A DNA stretch of 64,000 nt from CAYYYJ01 sp964631205 (GTDB lineage: Archaea > Aenigmatarchaeota > Aenigmatarchaeia > QMZP01 > JACQNV01): assembly GCA_964631205.1 (NCBI GenBank), contig CAZVWU010000001.1, forward strand, positions 124,001-188,000. The letters are read 5' to 3'. Position numbers and translations under genes: made by a program. The notes below the pieces were generated by a model. The model saw nothing but the letters and a program-made list of their open reading frames with translations. It did not search any database and was not told the origin of the DNA. Shown here in pieces: positions 50,352 through 57,567 of this stretch (its first letter is position 1; every line of letters starts with the position of its first letter).

Positions 50352-50615
50352 ATGTGGCAAGTACTTCTCCATCCCGAGGTTAATAAATTTCTAGAGAGTT
50401 TGGATAAAGAATTATCTGAGAGGATAAAAAACAAGTTAAGGCAATTAAAGGGCGACCCTTTTGTTTTTCTCGAAAGCCTTCATGGAACAGACTATTACAA
50501 GCTCAGGATAGGCGAATATAGGGCATTGATAGACGCGGATTTCAGCAATAAGATATTAAAAGTCCAAGTTCTCGATCATCGAAGCAGGGTTTATAAGAGA
50601 CTGCTGCACAAGTGA
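50352..50615 (+). CDS. RelE/ParE-type toxin
   Basis: An 87-residue RelE-superfamily protein: WQVLLHPEVNKFLESLDKEL, then FLESLHGTDYYKLRIGEYRALIDAD and LDHRSRVYKRL, with the conserved basic residues of ribosome-dependent mRNA interferases. I start at the ATG giving MWQVLLHP. With the 56-residue antitoxin it forms a toxin-antitoxin pair sited between two intron-bearing tRNA genes. Confidence 0.82.
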   Translation: MWQVLLHPEVNKFLESLDKELSERIKNKLRQLKGDPFVFLESLHGTDYYKLRIGEYRALIDADFSNKILKVQVLDHRSRVYKRLLHK

Positions 50616-50620
50616 GTTTT

Positions 50621-51163
50621 ATGCTGGTTATCGCATTCTGTGGGAAAAAATATTCTGGAAAAGATGAAGGCTGCAATTACCTTGTTTCCAAACACGGCTT
50701 CAACCACCTTGATTATTCAAAAGATGCCCTAAACCCAATTCTTGAAAAAGAAGGCAAAGCCATAACAAGGGATAACCAGATGGAGCTGGCCACAAGGCTC
50801 AGAAAAGAAAAAGGAACGCATATACTTACAGAAATGATAGCTGAAAAAATAAATGGTAGCTACACGATTTCAGGCCTGAGGTTCAAGGAAGAAGTTGACT
50901 ACCTTAGAAAAAAATTTAAAAAAGATTTTATTCTTATTGCAGTAGAGGCAGATGATAAAATAAGGTGGGAGCGATCAATAAAGCAGCAGGTGAAGGGGGA
51001 GGGAGGCCATACATTTGAACAGTTTCTGGAACGTGAAAAGCTGCCTACAGAAAAGATAATCCCCGAGACAATGAAACTTGCGGATTATACAATGAAAAAC
51101 AATGGATCCAGAGAAGAATTATATAGGCAATTAGATGCTGTTTTAAAAGGGTTAATTCTATAA
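50621..51163 (+). CDS. P-loop nucleotide/dephospho-CoA-kinase-like protein
   Basis: A 180-residue P-loop kinase. The Walker A-like motif is FCGKKYSGKDEG, and the lid region includes IRWERSIKQQVKGEGGHTFEQFLEREK, as in archaeal dephospho-CoA kinase-like or adenylate kinase-like proteins. The second Met start (50621) is preferred; a GTG at 50612 overlaps the toxin stop. Substrate uncertain. Confidence 0.75.
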   Translation: MLVIAFCGKKYSGKDEGCNYLVSKHGFNHLDYSKDALNPILEKEGKAITRDNQMELATRLRKEKGTHILTEMIAEKINGSYTISGLRFKEEVDYLRKKFKKDFILIAVEADDKIRWERSIKQQVKGEGGHTFEQFLEREKLPTEKIIPETMKLADYTMKNNGSREELYRQLDAVLKGLIL

Positions 51164-51212
51164 TAATACGATACGCCTCCGTAGCTCAGTCCGGTAGAGC
51201 GTCTGACTTGTA

Positions 51213-51256
51213 GCTGATATTTTGAAGGAATAATTTATTCCGATGAAAGGTAAGAT
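51213..51256 (+). other. Anticodon-loop intron of tRNA-Thr
   Basis: 44 nt at the canonical 37/38 position. Exon CTTG (32-35) pairs intron TAAG (51251-51254) for the central helix; the bulges are TA^G and AT^A, and the outer helix is the anticodon stem. A GGAATA/TATTCC hairpin lies inside. The motif is a good bulge-helix-bulge. Confidence 0.9.
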
Positions 51257-51278
51257 ATCAGAAGGCCACGAGTTCGAA

Positions 51279-51496
51279 TTCAGCCCTTTCTTTTAAAGAA
51301 GGCTGGAAGTTGATTTCAGACCGATTGGTTAGGAAATCAACTTCGTCCCTTCAAAGAAAGTGTTGAGATCCTGTCTCTTGGAGTGTCTTGTGACAGGAGA
51401 CATCTCTGCATCTTTCATATAGGAAAGAGATGCAGATCCCAAAGAAAACTAGAATACAGGATCTCTTGGGTCAATAACAACACCCAAGACTGAAAA
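51279..51496 (+). other. Structured 218-nt T-loop intron of tRNA-Thr (element copy C)
   Basis: Inserted between positions 59 and 60. The exon T stem ACGAG/CTCGT is the outer helix; TTCG pairs intron TGAA (51491-51494) with one G-U; the bulges are AA^T on both sides. Within it are a 12-bp stem (GAAGTTGATTTC, 51305-51316, with GAAATCAACTTC, 51332-51343), a long-range GAGATCCTGT/ACAGGATCTC stem and a CTTGGGT/ACCCAAG hairpin. It begins with the 18-nt block shared with copy B. Confidence 0.85.
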
Positions 51497-51515
51497 TCTC
51501 GTCGGGGGCTTTTAA

Positions 51516-51818
51516 TCAGCTAAAAGAGGAATCGCTCGGGAAGCCTGACAAGTCCTCCGCCAGCTTTTCAAGCCCTTTTATAATCGTATTCTGGTACCCA
51601 CCAATTACAACAGAAGTTGTTGCATAAAAACTAAGAGCCCCATCATCAAGCCTGCCAATAGGTTCGCTGATAAGTCCATGTCTGTTGGTAACAGGGTAAA
51701 AAGGTGGAACCCTTACAGGTAGTATATACCTGTTATGTTTTACCTCAAGACCGAGTCCTGACAAAAATACTCTGCCCTCCTCAAAGTCTCGAAATTTATA
51801 CACGCGGTACTCAAGCAT
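51516..51818 (-). CDS. Hypothetical protein
   Basis: A 100-residue protein, unrecognised: YRVYKFRDFEEGRVFLSGLGLEVKHNRYILPVRVPP has the look of a small beta-rich domain. I start at MLEYRVYKFRD, 18 codons into a longer frame whose leader is only a hydrophobic low-complexity stretch. It converges with the tRNA-Thr gene, with 5 bp between their ends. Confidence 0.5.
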   Translation of the reverse strand: MLEYRVYKFRDFEEGRVFLSGLGLEVKHNRYILPVRVPPFYPVTNRHGLISEPIGRLDDGALSFYATTSVVIGGYQNTIIKGLEKLAEDLSGFPSDSSFS

Positions 51819-51903
51819 AACCAGAATTATAATAATAATATATTTATAACCAACTGCTTTAGCTGAAAACATTTAATTTAAGCCTCCCCTTCTTATATAA
51901 ACC

Positions 51904-52551
51904 ATGGTAAAAGTCCTGATAGCAATGCCCACTCCAAACACAGGCTTGATGTACACCAAAACTTTCATTAGCCTTATTGATTTGGTGAAGCCGCCAAAAT
52001 TTGACTTCTATTTTTCAAGGGGCGGTTACATAGACTCGCAGAGGAATTCTGCAGCAGCACATATGCTAAGCGACCCGGAATTTACGCACATATTTTTTGT
52101 CGACTCTGATATGGTGATCCCTAAAGATGCGCTGATAAAACTTTTCAAAGAGGACAAAGGCATAATAAGCGGGCTCTATTTCCACAGGAACCCGCCGCAT
52201 GAGCCCCATGTATATAAAATAGAAAACAGCCAGCTGAAGACAATTCAAGACTATCACAAAGACAATTTAGTCGAGTGCGACGCTGTCGGGGCTGGCTGCC
52301 TGCTGATAAAAAGGGAAGTTTTTGAAAAATTAAACGAGCATGTAAAATTTATCGATGGCCAGCACCAATTTTTTGTGACAACCCCAACTGTCGGGGAGGA
52401 CATCTTCTTCTGTGAGCTTGCAAAAAAACATGGCTTCCAGATTTTCAGCGACACTTCAGTAAAATGCGGGCATATAGAATTGTCTGTTATTGAAGAAAAT
52501 GATTTCATTAAAACCCTAGCTCCGCATACAGATCAACAACCTTCCTTATAA
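51904..52551 (+). CDS. Glycosyltransferase, GT-A fold (GT2-like)
   Basis: A 215-residue nucleotide-sugar-dependent glycosyltransferase. The metal/nucleotide DxD motif is D67-S-D69 in FFVDSDMVIP, with the preceding N-terminal strand VLIAMPTPNTGLMYTKTF and SQRNSAAAHML. A later acceptor-side region is VGAGCLLIKREVFEKL and TVGEDIFFCELAKKHGF. It lacks membrane segments. It is convergent with and overlaps the next gene by 44 bp. Confidence 0.85.
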   Translation: MVKVLIAMPTPNTGLMYTKTFISLIDLVKPPKFDFYFSRGGYIDSQRNSAAAHMLSDPEFTHIFFVDSDMVIPKDALIKLFKEDKGIISGLYFHRNPPHEPHVYKIENSQLKTIQDYHKDNLVECDAVGAGCLLIKREVFEKLNEHVKFIDGQHQFFVTTPTVGEDIFFCELAKKHGFQIFSDTSVKCGHIELSVIEENDFIKTLAPHTDQQPSL

Positions 52552-52981
52552 CATTTTCAACTTCTTCGGGGTTTGAAACTATAGACCCTGCGCTGATGTC
52601 TTTACCGGTCTTTATGGAATATTCAAATTCCCCTGGCTTTTTATTAAAAACCATGAACGCAAAAACCTCAGTTGCAGATCTGGCGAAATTCACATAATGT
52701 GTATCCTGCTTATTTACCACATTAGATAGCATACTCACAAAATATTGTTCATCCAACCATTCATGAGTCACCAAAGCGCTAACAACTTCTTTTTTTCCAG
52801 GATCCACCCCAATTGACCACTGGATATAATATCCATCTTTATTTTTTCTGCTTGTAAGAAGCACCCTGCCTTTCTGAATGTGGTCTTTTCCATGAAAAAT
52901 TTCGCTGTCTGCCAATCCCCTGCTCCTCCCATATTCTACATAAAATCCCAGATATTTTGCAATATCAAGTGCTTCGTCCAT
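52508..52981 (-). CDS. Hypothetical protein
   Basis: A 157-residue protein, unrecognised. I start at MDEALDIAKYLGF; the 14-codon extension upstream is only a hydrophobic leader overlapping the kae1 stop. It has beta strands (GYYIQWSIGVDPGKKEVVSALV) and helices, with no known motif. It lies downstream of kae1 on the same strand and may be cotranscribed with it. Confidence 0.55.
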   Translation of the reverse strand: MDEALDIAKYLGFYVEYGRSRGLADSEIFHGKDHIQKGRVLLTSRKNKDGYYIQWSIGVDPGKKEVVSALVTHEWLDEQYFVSMLSNVVNKQDTHYVNFARSATEVFAFMVFNKKPGEFEYSIKTGKDISAGSIVSNPEEVENVIRKVVDLYAELGF

Positions 52982-53013
52982 GCCAAAGTTAAAGAAACAA
53001 AAGAAATAAAAAG

Positions 53014-54043
53014 CTATCCCCACCTGACCTCCACCTCATCTGTCCTCCACACAGGGTTTATGTCAGCTTTTTCTGCAAGTAAGCCTTTATCGCCGGATTT
53101 ATATTGAACGATCCCTGTCCAGCCAATATTAGCGCCGCAATCTCCAGAATATTCTTTCGGAACAACAGCAAACTTTGCGCCTCTTTCTTTGCACATAATA
53201 TCCAACATCTCTTGCAATCTTTTATTTGCAGCAACCCCTCCTGTTAATAAAACCTCTTCTTTCCCTGTATGCGCGAGAGCTCGCTCTGTAACTTCTGCCA
53301 ACATTGCAAAGGTTGTTTCCTGCAAGCTAAAACAGACATCTTCCAATTTATTCCCGCTTTTATATTTTTTAATTGCTTCAGTTACAATCCCTGTAAAAGA
53401 CAGGTCCATACCCTTTACTACATAAGGGAGTTCTACCCATTTTCCGCTCAAGGCAAGCCTTTCAATAGCAGGCCCTCCAGGAAATCCCAGACCAACTTCC
53501 CTTGAAAACTTATCCAGCGCATTCCCTATCCCTATATCCATTACTTCGCCAAAAATTCTATACCTGCCACCAACCAAAGAAATAACCTGCGTGTTCCCTC
53601 CAGAAACATAAAGCACAACAGGATCATTTAATTTTGTTGTTAATTTCCCTATCTCTATATGCGCAACACAATGGTTTACTCCTATCAAGGGTTTTCCATA
53701 TTTTTTAGATAAATCTTTTGAAAAATTCAAAACCCCCTTCAAACACGGAGGAAGCCCAGGCCCTTTAGAATATGAAATAATATCTATATCTTCCAATTTT
53801 ACTTTAGCTTCCCCAAGGGCTTTTTCCAAAACATCCAGGGCAGCCTCTTCATGATGCTTTGCGCAATCCATTGGTATTATTCCCCAGCCGGCTTTTGGTT
53901 TGTAAACATCCTTTGGATTAGACAAAACTTTTCCTGAATCTTCCACTACTGACACACCGAAAGTATTTCTACTAATAGACAGAAAGACACTTGACTTTCT
54001 TCCAATCTTATTGTGCAGTACCTTCGATGCCGAGAGATAACAT
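53014..54043 (-). CDS. kae1: Kae1/TsaD tRNA threonylcarbamoyladenosine transferase, interrupted by a 46-nt intron
   Basis: Reading exon 1 (54043-54013) joined to exon 2 (53966-53014) gives 327 residues, the normal family length, beginning MLSLGIEGTAHTFGVSVVED. This protein transfers threonylcarbamoyl to A37 of ANN-decoding tRNAs within the KEOPS complex. The metal-binding histidines are in VNHCVAHIEIG and the ATP/substrate motifs in YVSGGNTQV and FPGGPAIERLA. No Bud32 kinase is fused. Without splicing, the ATG frame stops after 11 codons (MLSLGIEGTAQ), and the main frame has no ATG before the conserved HTFGV region. It follows rps27ae by 31 bp. Confidence 0.9.
53967..54012 (-). other. 46-nt bulge-helix-bulge intron in kae1
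   Basis: Exon ATCGAAGGTA pairs exon TACTTTCGGT over 10 bp (two G-U pairs). Exon CTGC pairs intron-end GTAG over 4 bp (one G-U). The bulges are AC^A and AA^A. Cutting there joins ...GCAC to ATACTTTC and restores the reading frame and the AHTFGV motif. Inside, AGAAAG and CTTTCT form a hairpin. The inner helix next to the bulges is weak. Confidence 0.85.
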
Positions 54044-54074
54044 AATATTTTTTTATCTAAGAAGAAGAAATTAA

Positions 54075-54323
54075 TTATTTCTTCAATTCCGTATACCCAC
54101 ATTTGCCGCAATAAGCACGGTTTTTGTGCTGGGAAATGGTTGTTCCGGGTCCGCATCTTGGGCAGTTCCTGTTGAGCTTGGAAATAGAATCTCCTGAAAT
54201 TTTGTAGAATTTGTATATTTTCGGGGTTGAGTGTTTCCGGCCTTTCCTCTGTTTCTTTCCCCTTTTCCTGACTTTTCTTCCCTTCTTCGATGCAGCCGGC
54301 GCCTCTTCTGGAATATATATCAC
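54075..54323 (-). CDS. rps27ae: Small ribosomal subunit protein eS31 (S27ae)
   Basis: An 82-residue S27ae. The zinc ligands are C-x2-C...C-x2-C in NRNCPRCGPGTTISQHKN then RAYCGKCGY. The N-terminus is extended by a Lys/Arg-rich stretch (KKGRKVRKRGKKQRKGRK) beyond the usual archaeal form. It is the gene before kae1, as in many archaea, but separated from rps24e by 10 kb here. Confidence 0.95.
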   Translation of the reverse strand: MIYIPEEAPAASKKGRKVRKRGKKQRKGRKHSTPKIYKFYKISGDSISKLNRNCPRCGPGTTISQHKNRAYCGKCGYTELKK

Positions 54324-54359
54324 TCCTTTCTACTACTTCTTATAATATCTAATTTAAAT

Positions 54360-54842
54360 ATGTTTGTAAAGAAATTTTTTATGAAAATCTATGGCTTAAT
54401 TGCTTCCATTATTATAGTCGTGATAATTCTCCTTATCTCGGTTCCCCAGTTAAAACCAAAATACAGCTCCTCCACAGTCTCGATTGAAACAAAAAACAAG
54501 ACAATAACTTTTGATGTTGAAATAGCAGACACTGAAATAAAAAGGACTGTGGGTTTAATGAACAGGACTTCGCTAAAAGAAACGTCTGGCATGCTGTTTG
54601 TTTTTGGCTCAGAGAAGACGGTCTCCTTCTGGATGAGAAACACGCTGATCCCTCTCGACATGATTTTTATTGCAGAAAATGGAAATATAGTAAACATCAA
54701 AAGGAATGCCCAGCCCTGCAAAGCTGTTGACTGCGAATCCTACAAATCTGAAAAGCCTGTGAAATACGTTTTGGAAATAAATGTGGGGTTGGCTGATAAA
54801 CTGGATATAAAAGAAGGCGGCACTGTTGGAATTAAATTATGA
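54360..54842 (+). CDS. Membrane-anchored DUF192 protein
   Basis: A 160-residue protein with one N-terminal transmembrane segment (IYGLIASIIIVVIILLISVP) and an extracytoplasmic DUF192 domain. That domain has the signature ADTEIKRTVGLMNRTSLKETSGMLFVF and SFWMRNTLIPLDMIFIAENGNIVNI. The function of DUF192 is not established. The start ATG at 54360 follows a TATA-like TATAATATCTAATTT; an in-frame reading upstream of it lies antisense to rps27ae and is not used. Overlaps the NAD kinase gene by 4 bp. Confidence 0.85.
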   Translation: MFVKKFFMKIYGLIASIIIVVIILLISVPQLKPKYSSSTVSIETKNKTITFDVEIADTEIKRTVGLMNRTSLKETSGMLFVFGSEKTVSFWMRNTLIPLDMIFIAENGNIVNIKRNAQPCKAVDCESYKSEKPVKYVLEINVGLADKLDIKEGGTVGIKL

Positions 54843-55513
54843 AAATTTGGATAGAATCCCCGTACGATAAATCTGAAATTGTAAATTCGGCCAGAAAAAA
54901 CAGGATAACAATCAGCAGAAAAAATCCTGATTTTGTTTTAACTTACGGAGGCGACGGTACAATACTGAAGGCCGAGCAGAAATATCCGGGAATCCCGAAA
55001 GTCCCTGTCAGGAACAGCAAGATCTGCAGTATGTGCATCTCTTATGGAAAAAACAGCCTTGATTATTTGTTTGAAAAATTAAAAAGGAAAGATTATCGGG
55101 AAGAAAAAATAAATAAGGTTGAAGCTATCCTTAAAGGCAAAAAGTTTGTTGGGATAAATGAAATCCAGATCCACAACAAGGATCCGAGGACAGCAATAAG
55201 GTTCAGCCTGCATGCCTCAGGAAAAAATTTTGATGAGGTTATTGGAGACGGTTTGATTTTCTCAACAGCTTTCGGTTCAACTGCTTATTACAAGGCTGCG
55301 GGTTACGAACCTTTTAAATCAGGGATCAGGATTGGTTTTAATAATGTTTATCCAAAAAAAGGGCCTTTAGAATTAAATGGCGAAGCTGAAGTTAGAATAA
55401 TCAGGGAAAAGGCTTTGCTAATAGCTGATAATATAGATATGATAATTGTAAATCCCGAAGAAACTCTGAAAATAAAAGAATCAAATAAGCAGGCGATTTT
55501 TGTGAGGCTATAA
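54839..55513 (+). CDS. NAD kinase (ATP-NAD kinase family)
   Basis: A 224-residue ATP-NAD kinase-like protein. GGDGT at residues 37-41 in LTYGGDGTILKAEQ is the ATP-binding motif; STAFGSTAYYKAAGG-like STAFGSTAYYKAAGYEPF is the second (NAD-binding) region. The N-terminal Rossmann domain is very short. It overlaps the DUF192 gene by 4 bp and precedes a NUDIX gene by 8 bp. Confidence 0.85.
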   Translation: MKIWIESPYDKSEIVNSARKNRITISRKNPDFVLTYGGDGTILKAEQKYPGIPKVPVRNSKICSMCISYGKNSLDYLFEKLKRKDYREEKINKVEAILKGKKFVGINEIQIHNKDPRTAIRFSLHASGKNFDEVIGDGLIFSTAFGSTAYYKAAGYEPFKSGIRIGFNNVYPKKGPLELNGEAEVRIIREKALLIADNIDMIIVNPEETLKIKESNKQAIFVRL

Positions 55514-55521
55514 GAAGACAT

Positions 55522-55935
55522 ATGAAGGAAACAGAAACTGCAGGCGGTGTTGTTCTGAACAAAAAAGCCGAGGTGCTTGTCGTTAACCAAAGGGGAACTT
55601 CTTGGTCCCTGCCTAAAGGCGGACTTGAAAAAGGGGAATCTCATATTCAAGCGGCAAAAAGAGAAATATTAGAAGAATCAGGAATTAGTCAGCTTGAATT
55701 TTCCAGGGAGCTTGGACATTACCAGAGACACCCTATGGATAAAGATCCAAATAAAGAAATAAAATCAGAGATTAAAAATATACATATGTTTTTATTTAAA
55801 ACAAATCAGATGGAGCTTAAGCCTAAGGATCCTCACAACCCAGAAGCCAGATGGGTCCCAAAGGAAAAAGTTGCTGATTTATTAACGCACCCAAAAGATA
55901 AGGTATTTTTTAAGTCTATCCTGGCTAAGTTATAG
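55522..55935 (+). CDS. NUDIX hydrolase
   Basis: A 137-residue NUDIX enzyme: the box GGLEKGESHIQAAKREI followed by LEESGI has the G-x5-E-x7-RE-x2-EE-x-G spacing. It starts METAGGVVLN-like, KETETAGGVVLNKKAEVLVV, close to the MutT/Ap4A branch. It belongs to a run of plus-strand genes (DUF192, NAD kinase, NUDIX, flippase-like, phosphoribosyltransferase) with short gaps, probably one operon. Confidence 0.88.
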   Translation: MKETETAGGVVLNKKAEVLVVNQRGTSWSLPKGGLEKGESHIQAAKREILEESGISQLEFSRELGHYQRHPMDKDPNKEIKSEIKNIHMFLFKTNQMELKPKDPHNPEARWVPKEKVADLLTHPKDKVFFKSILAKL

Positions 55936-55944
55936 CTATAAATT

Positions 55945-56898
55945 ATGAAAAAAACCAGGCTTCTACCGGTAATAGGAATAATATTGTTCATCTACATAAT
56001 TTCAAGGGTGGATGTAGCCAAGGTTGCAGAAGGATTCAGCAGGATAAATTTCTTCTGGTTTGGCGTAACCATGCTTATACTTGCTTCACAGCATATCATG
56101 AAAGGACTGAGGTGGAAATTAATAATACAGGCATACAATGTGAATTTTCCGCTTCTGAGCCTGATACGGGGATGGCTGATAGGCTTTTCTTTAAGCCTGA
56201 TAACTCCTGGAAAAGTCGGCGATTTTGCAAGGGCCTACTACCTGAAAGACAAAATGGAGACAGGGAAATCGCTCACAACTGTGATAGCAGACAGGGTAAT
56301 AGACATATTTGTATTGTTTATCATGGCGATAATCGGGATCTCATTCTTTGTGATTAATTATGTAAACAACGATCTCCTATTATTCGGTACCTACGGGCTT
56401 TTCGCTATTTTTGTCGCAGCGATGTTGATATTCTCAAAAAAGCAGTGGGCAACAAAAATTTTAAGGCCTTTCTACAGGTTTGCGCCAAAAAAATACGCAG
56501 AGAGGCTTAAAAAAGTCTACCACGATTTTTATTCTGGCTTGGAAATACTTCTCAAAAAGAAAAAAAGGATAATTCTTGTTGGGATCATAACAGTCCTAAT
56601 GTGGCTGACATCAGTTTTTGCAGGCTACACTCTTGCGCGCGCAATGGGGCTTAGTATTTCCTACATCTTCCTTCTAATGGTAACTCCGATAGTGATGATT
56701 ATACTGGCCCTCCCAATATCATTTTCAGGCATAGGCACAAGGGACGCCCTCCTTATATTCTTCTTCTCTTATATCGGCATAACAGCAGAGGCAACACTTT
56801 CCTATACAATAATGAACCTTGTTGTCGATTACCTTTTCGGAATTTTCGGCTTCATTCTGTTTTTCAGGCACCCGATAAAGTTGGATAAACAACACTAG
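55945..56898 (+). CDS. UPF0104/LPG-synthase-like membrane protein
   Basis: A 317-residue polytopic protein with about eight hydrophobic helices and the UPF0104/AglD-type pattern: GLRWKLIIQAYNVNFPLLSLIRGWLIGFSLSLITPGKVGDF in successive pieces and ITGEGT-like PISFSGIGTRDALLIFFF near the end. Related proteins move or modify polyprenyl-linked sugars or lysylate lipids; the exact role here is unknown. Confidence 0.82.
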   Translation: MKKTRLLPVIGIILFIYIISRVDVAKVAEGFSRINFFWFGVTMLILASQHIMKGLRWKLIIQAYNVNFPLLSLIRGWLIGFSLSLITPGKVGDFARAYYLKDKMETGKSLTTVIADRVIDIFVLFIMAIIGISFFVINYVNNDLLLFGTYGLFAIFVAAMLIFSKKQWATKILRPFYRFAPKKYAERLKKVYHDFYSGLEILLKKKKRIILVGIITVLMWLTSVFAGYTLARAMGLSISYIFLLMVTPIVMIILALPISFSGIGTRDALLIFFFSYIGITAEATLSYTIMNLVVDYLFGIFGFILFFRHPIKLDKQH

Positions 56899-56901
56899 AT
56901 T

Positions 56902-57531
56902 ATGTTTTTTGAAGACCGGAAACAGGCAGGAGAAATTCTTGCAGAAAGGCTGGCTAAATATAAAAATAAAAAAGATGCGCTTGTTTTAGCGATACCAAGG
57001 GGAGGCGTTGAAACAGGCTATTATCTTGCAAAAAATTTGTGGCTGAAATTGGATATAGTGATAACAAAAAAGATTGGCGCGCCTTACAATCAAGAGCTTG
57101 CAGTTGGAGCTGTCGGACCAGACAAAACCGTATACTTGAATCAGGATGTTATTGATTTGTATGGAATCCCGGAAAATTATATAAAAAAAGAAATAGAAAA
57201 TATAGGAAAACTTGTAAGGGAAAAATACAAATTCTTCAGGGGATCCAAAAAACCGCCTGCAATAAAAAACAAAACAATAATCCTTACAGATGACGGCATT
57301 GCAACCGGTGCAACTATTCTGGCCGCTGCCCATTACATCAAAAATCAAAGACCTGGAAAACTGGTTATTGCTGTCCCGGTTTGCCCTGAAGATACCTTAT
57401 TAGAATTAAAGAAAATTGCTGATGAAGTTATATGCTTGTCAACAAACCTGATTATGGGCGCGGTCGGGGCCTGCTATAAGAATTTCCCCCAGGTCACGGA
57501 CACGCAGGTAAAGGATTACTTGAAGAGTTAA
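56902..57531 (+). CDS. Phosphoribosyltransferase-domain protein
   Basis: A 209-residue protein of the PRTase type I fold. The PRPP-binding motif is IILTDDGIATGATILAA (about residues 128-144) and the first loop reads VLAIPRGGVETGYYLAKNL. It lacks an obvious base-specific hood, so the acceptor is unknown; free-standing archaeal members resemble those linked to erythromycin-esterase-like or uptake genes. It is 3 bp after the flippase-like gene. Confidence 0.85.
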   Translation: MFFEDRKQAGEILAERLAKYKNKKDALVLAIPRGGVETGYYLAKNLWLKLDIVITKKIGAPYNQELAVGAVGPDKTVYLNQDVIDLYGIPENYIKKEIENIGKLVREKYKFFRGSKKPPAIKNKTIILTDDGIATGATILAAAHYIKNQRPGKLVIAVPVCPEDTLLELKKIADEVICLSTNLIMGAVGACYKNFPQVTDTQVKDYLKS

Positions 57532-57567
57532 AAGAAGGCATATAAAATTTGACTACATATTTTATCC

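Larger units (their letters stand above)
51175..51510 (+). tRNA. tRNA-Thr, anticodon TGT, with two introns
   Basis: Acceptor GCCTCCG (51175-51181) pairs CGGGGGC (51503-51509) with one G-U; discriminator T. D stem GCTC/GAGC, D loop AGTCCGGTA, anticodon stem TCTGA/TCAGA, loop C-T-TGT-A-A, variable AGGCC, T stem ACGAG/CTCGT, T loop TTCGAAT. The introns are 51213-51256 (anticodon loop, 44 nt) and 51279-51496 (T loop, 218 nt). Removing both leaves a standard 74-nt tRNA. CCA is not encoded. U73 is common in archaeal tRNA-Thr. Confidence 0.93.

Noticed and set aside
53014..54156. A 380-residue continuous reading of kae1 starting inside rps27ae
   Set aside because: Its first 50 or so residues are unlike Kae1, overlap rps27ae, and lack the conserved GIEGTAHTFGV; the intron model explains the locus with the correct start and family length.
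54231..54359. A longer DUF192 protein beginning antisense to rps27ae
   Set aside because: The extension is Phe/Ser-rich shadow sequence of the Lys/Arg-rich rps27ae; the ATG at 54360 has a promoter and opens a normal membrane anchor.
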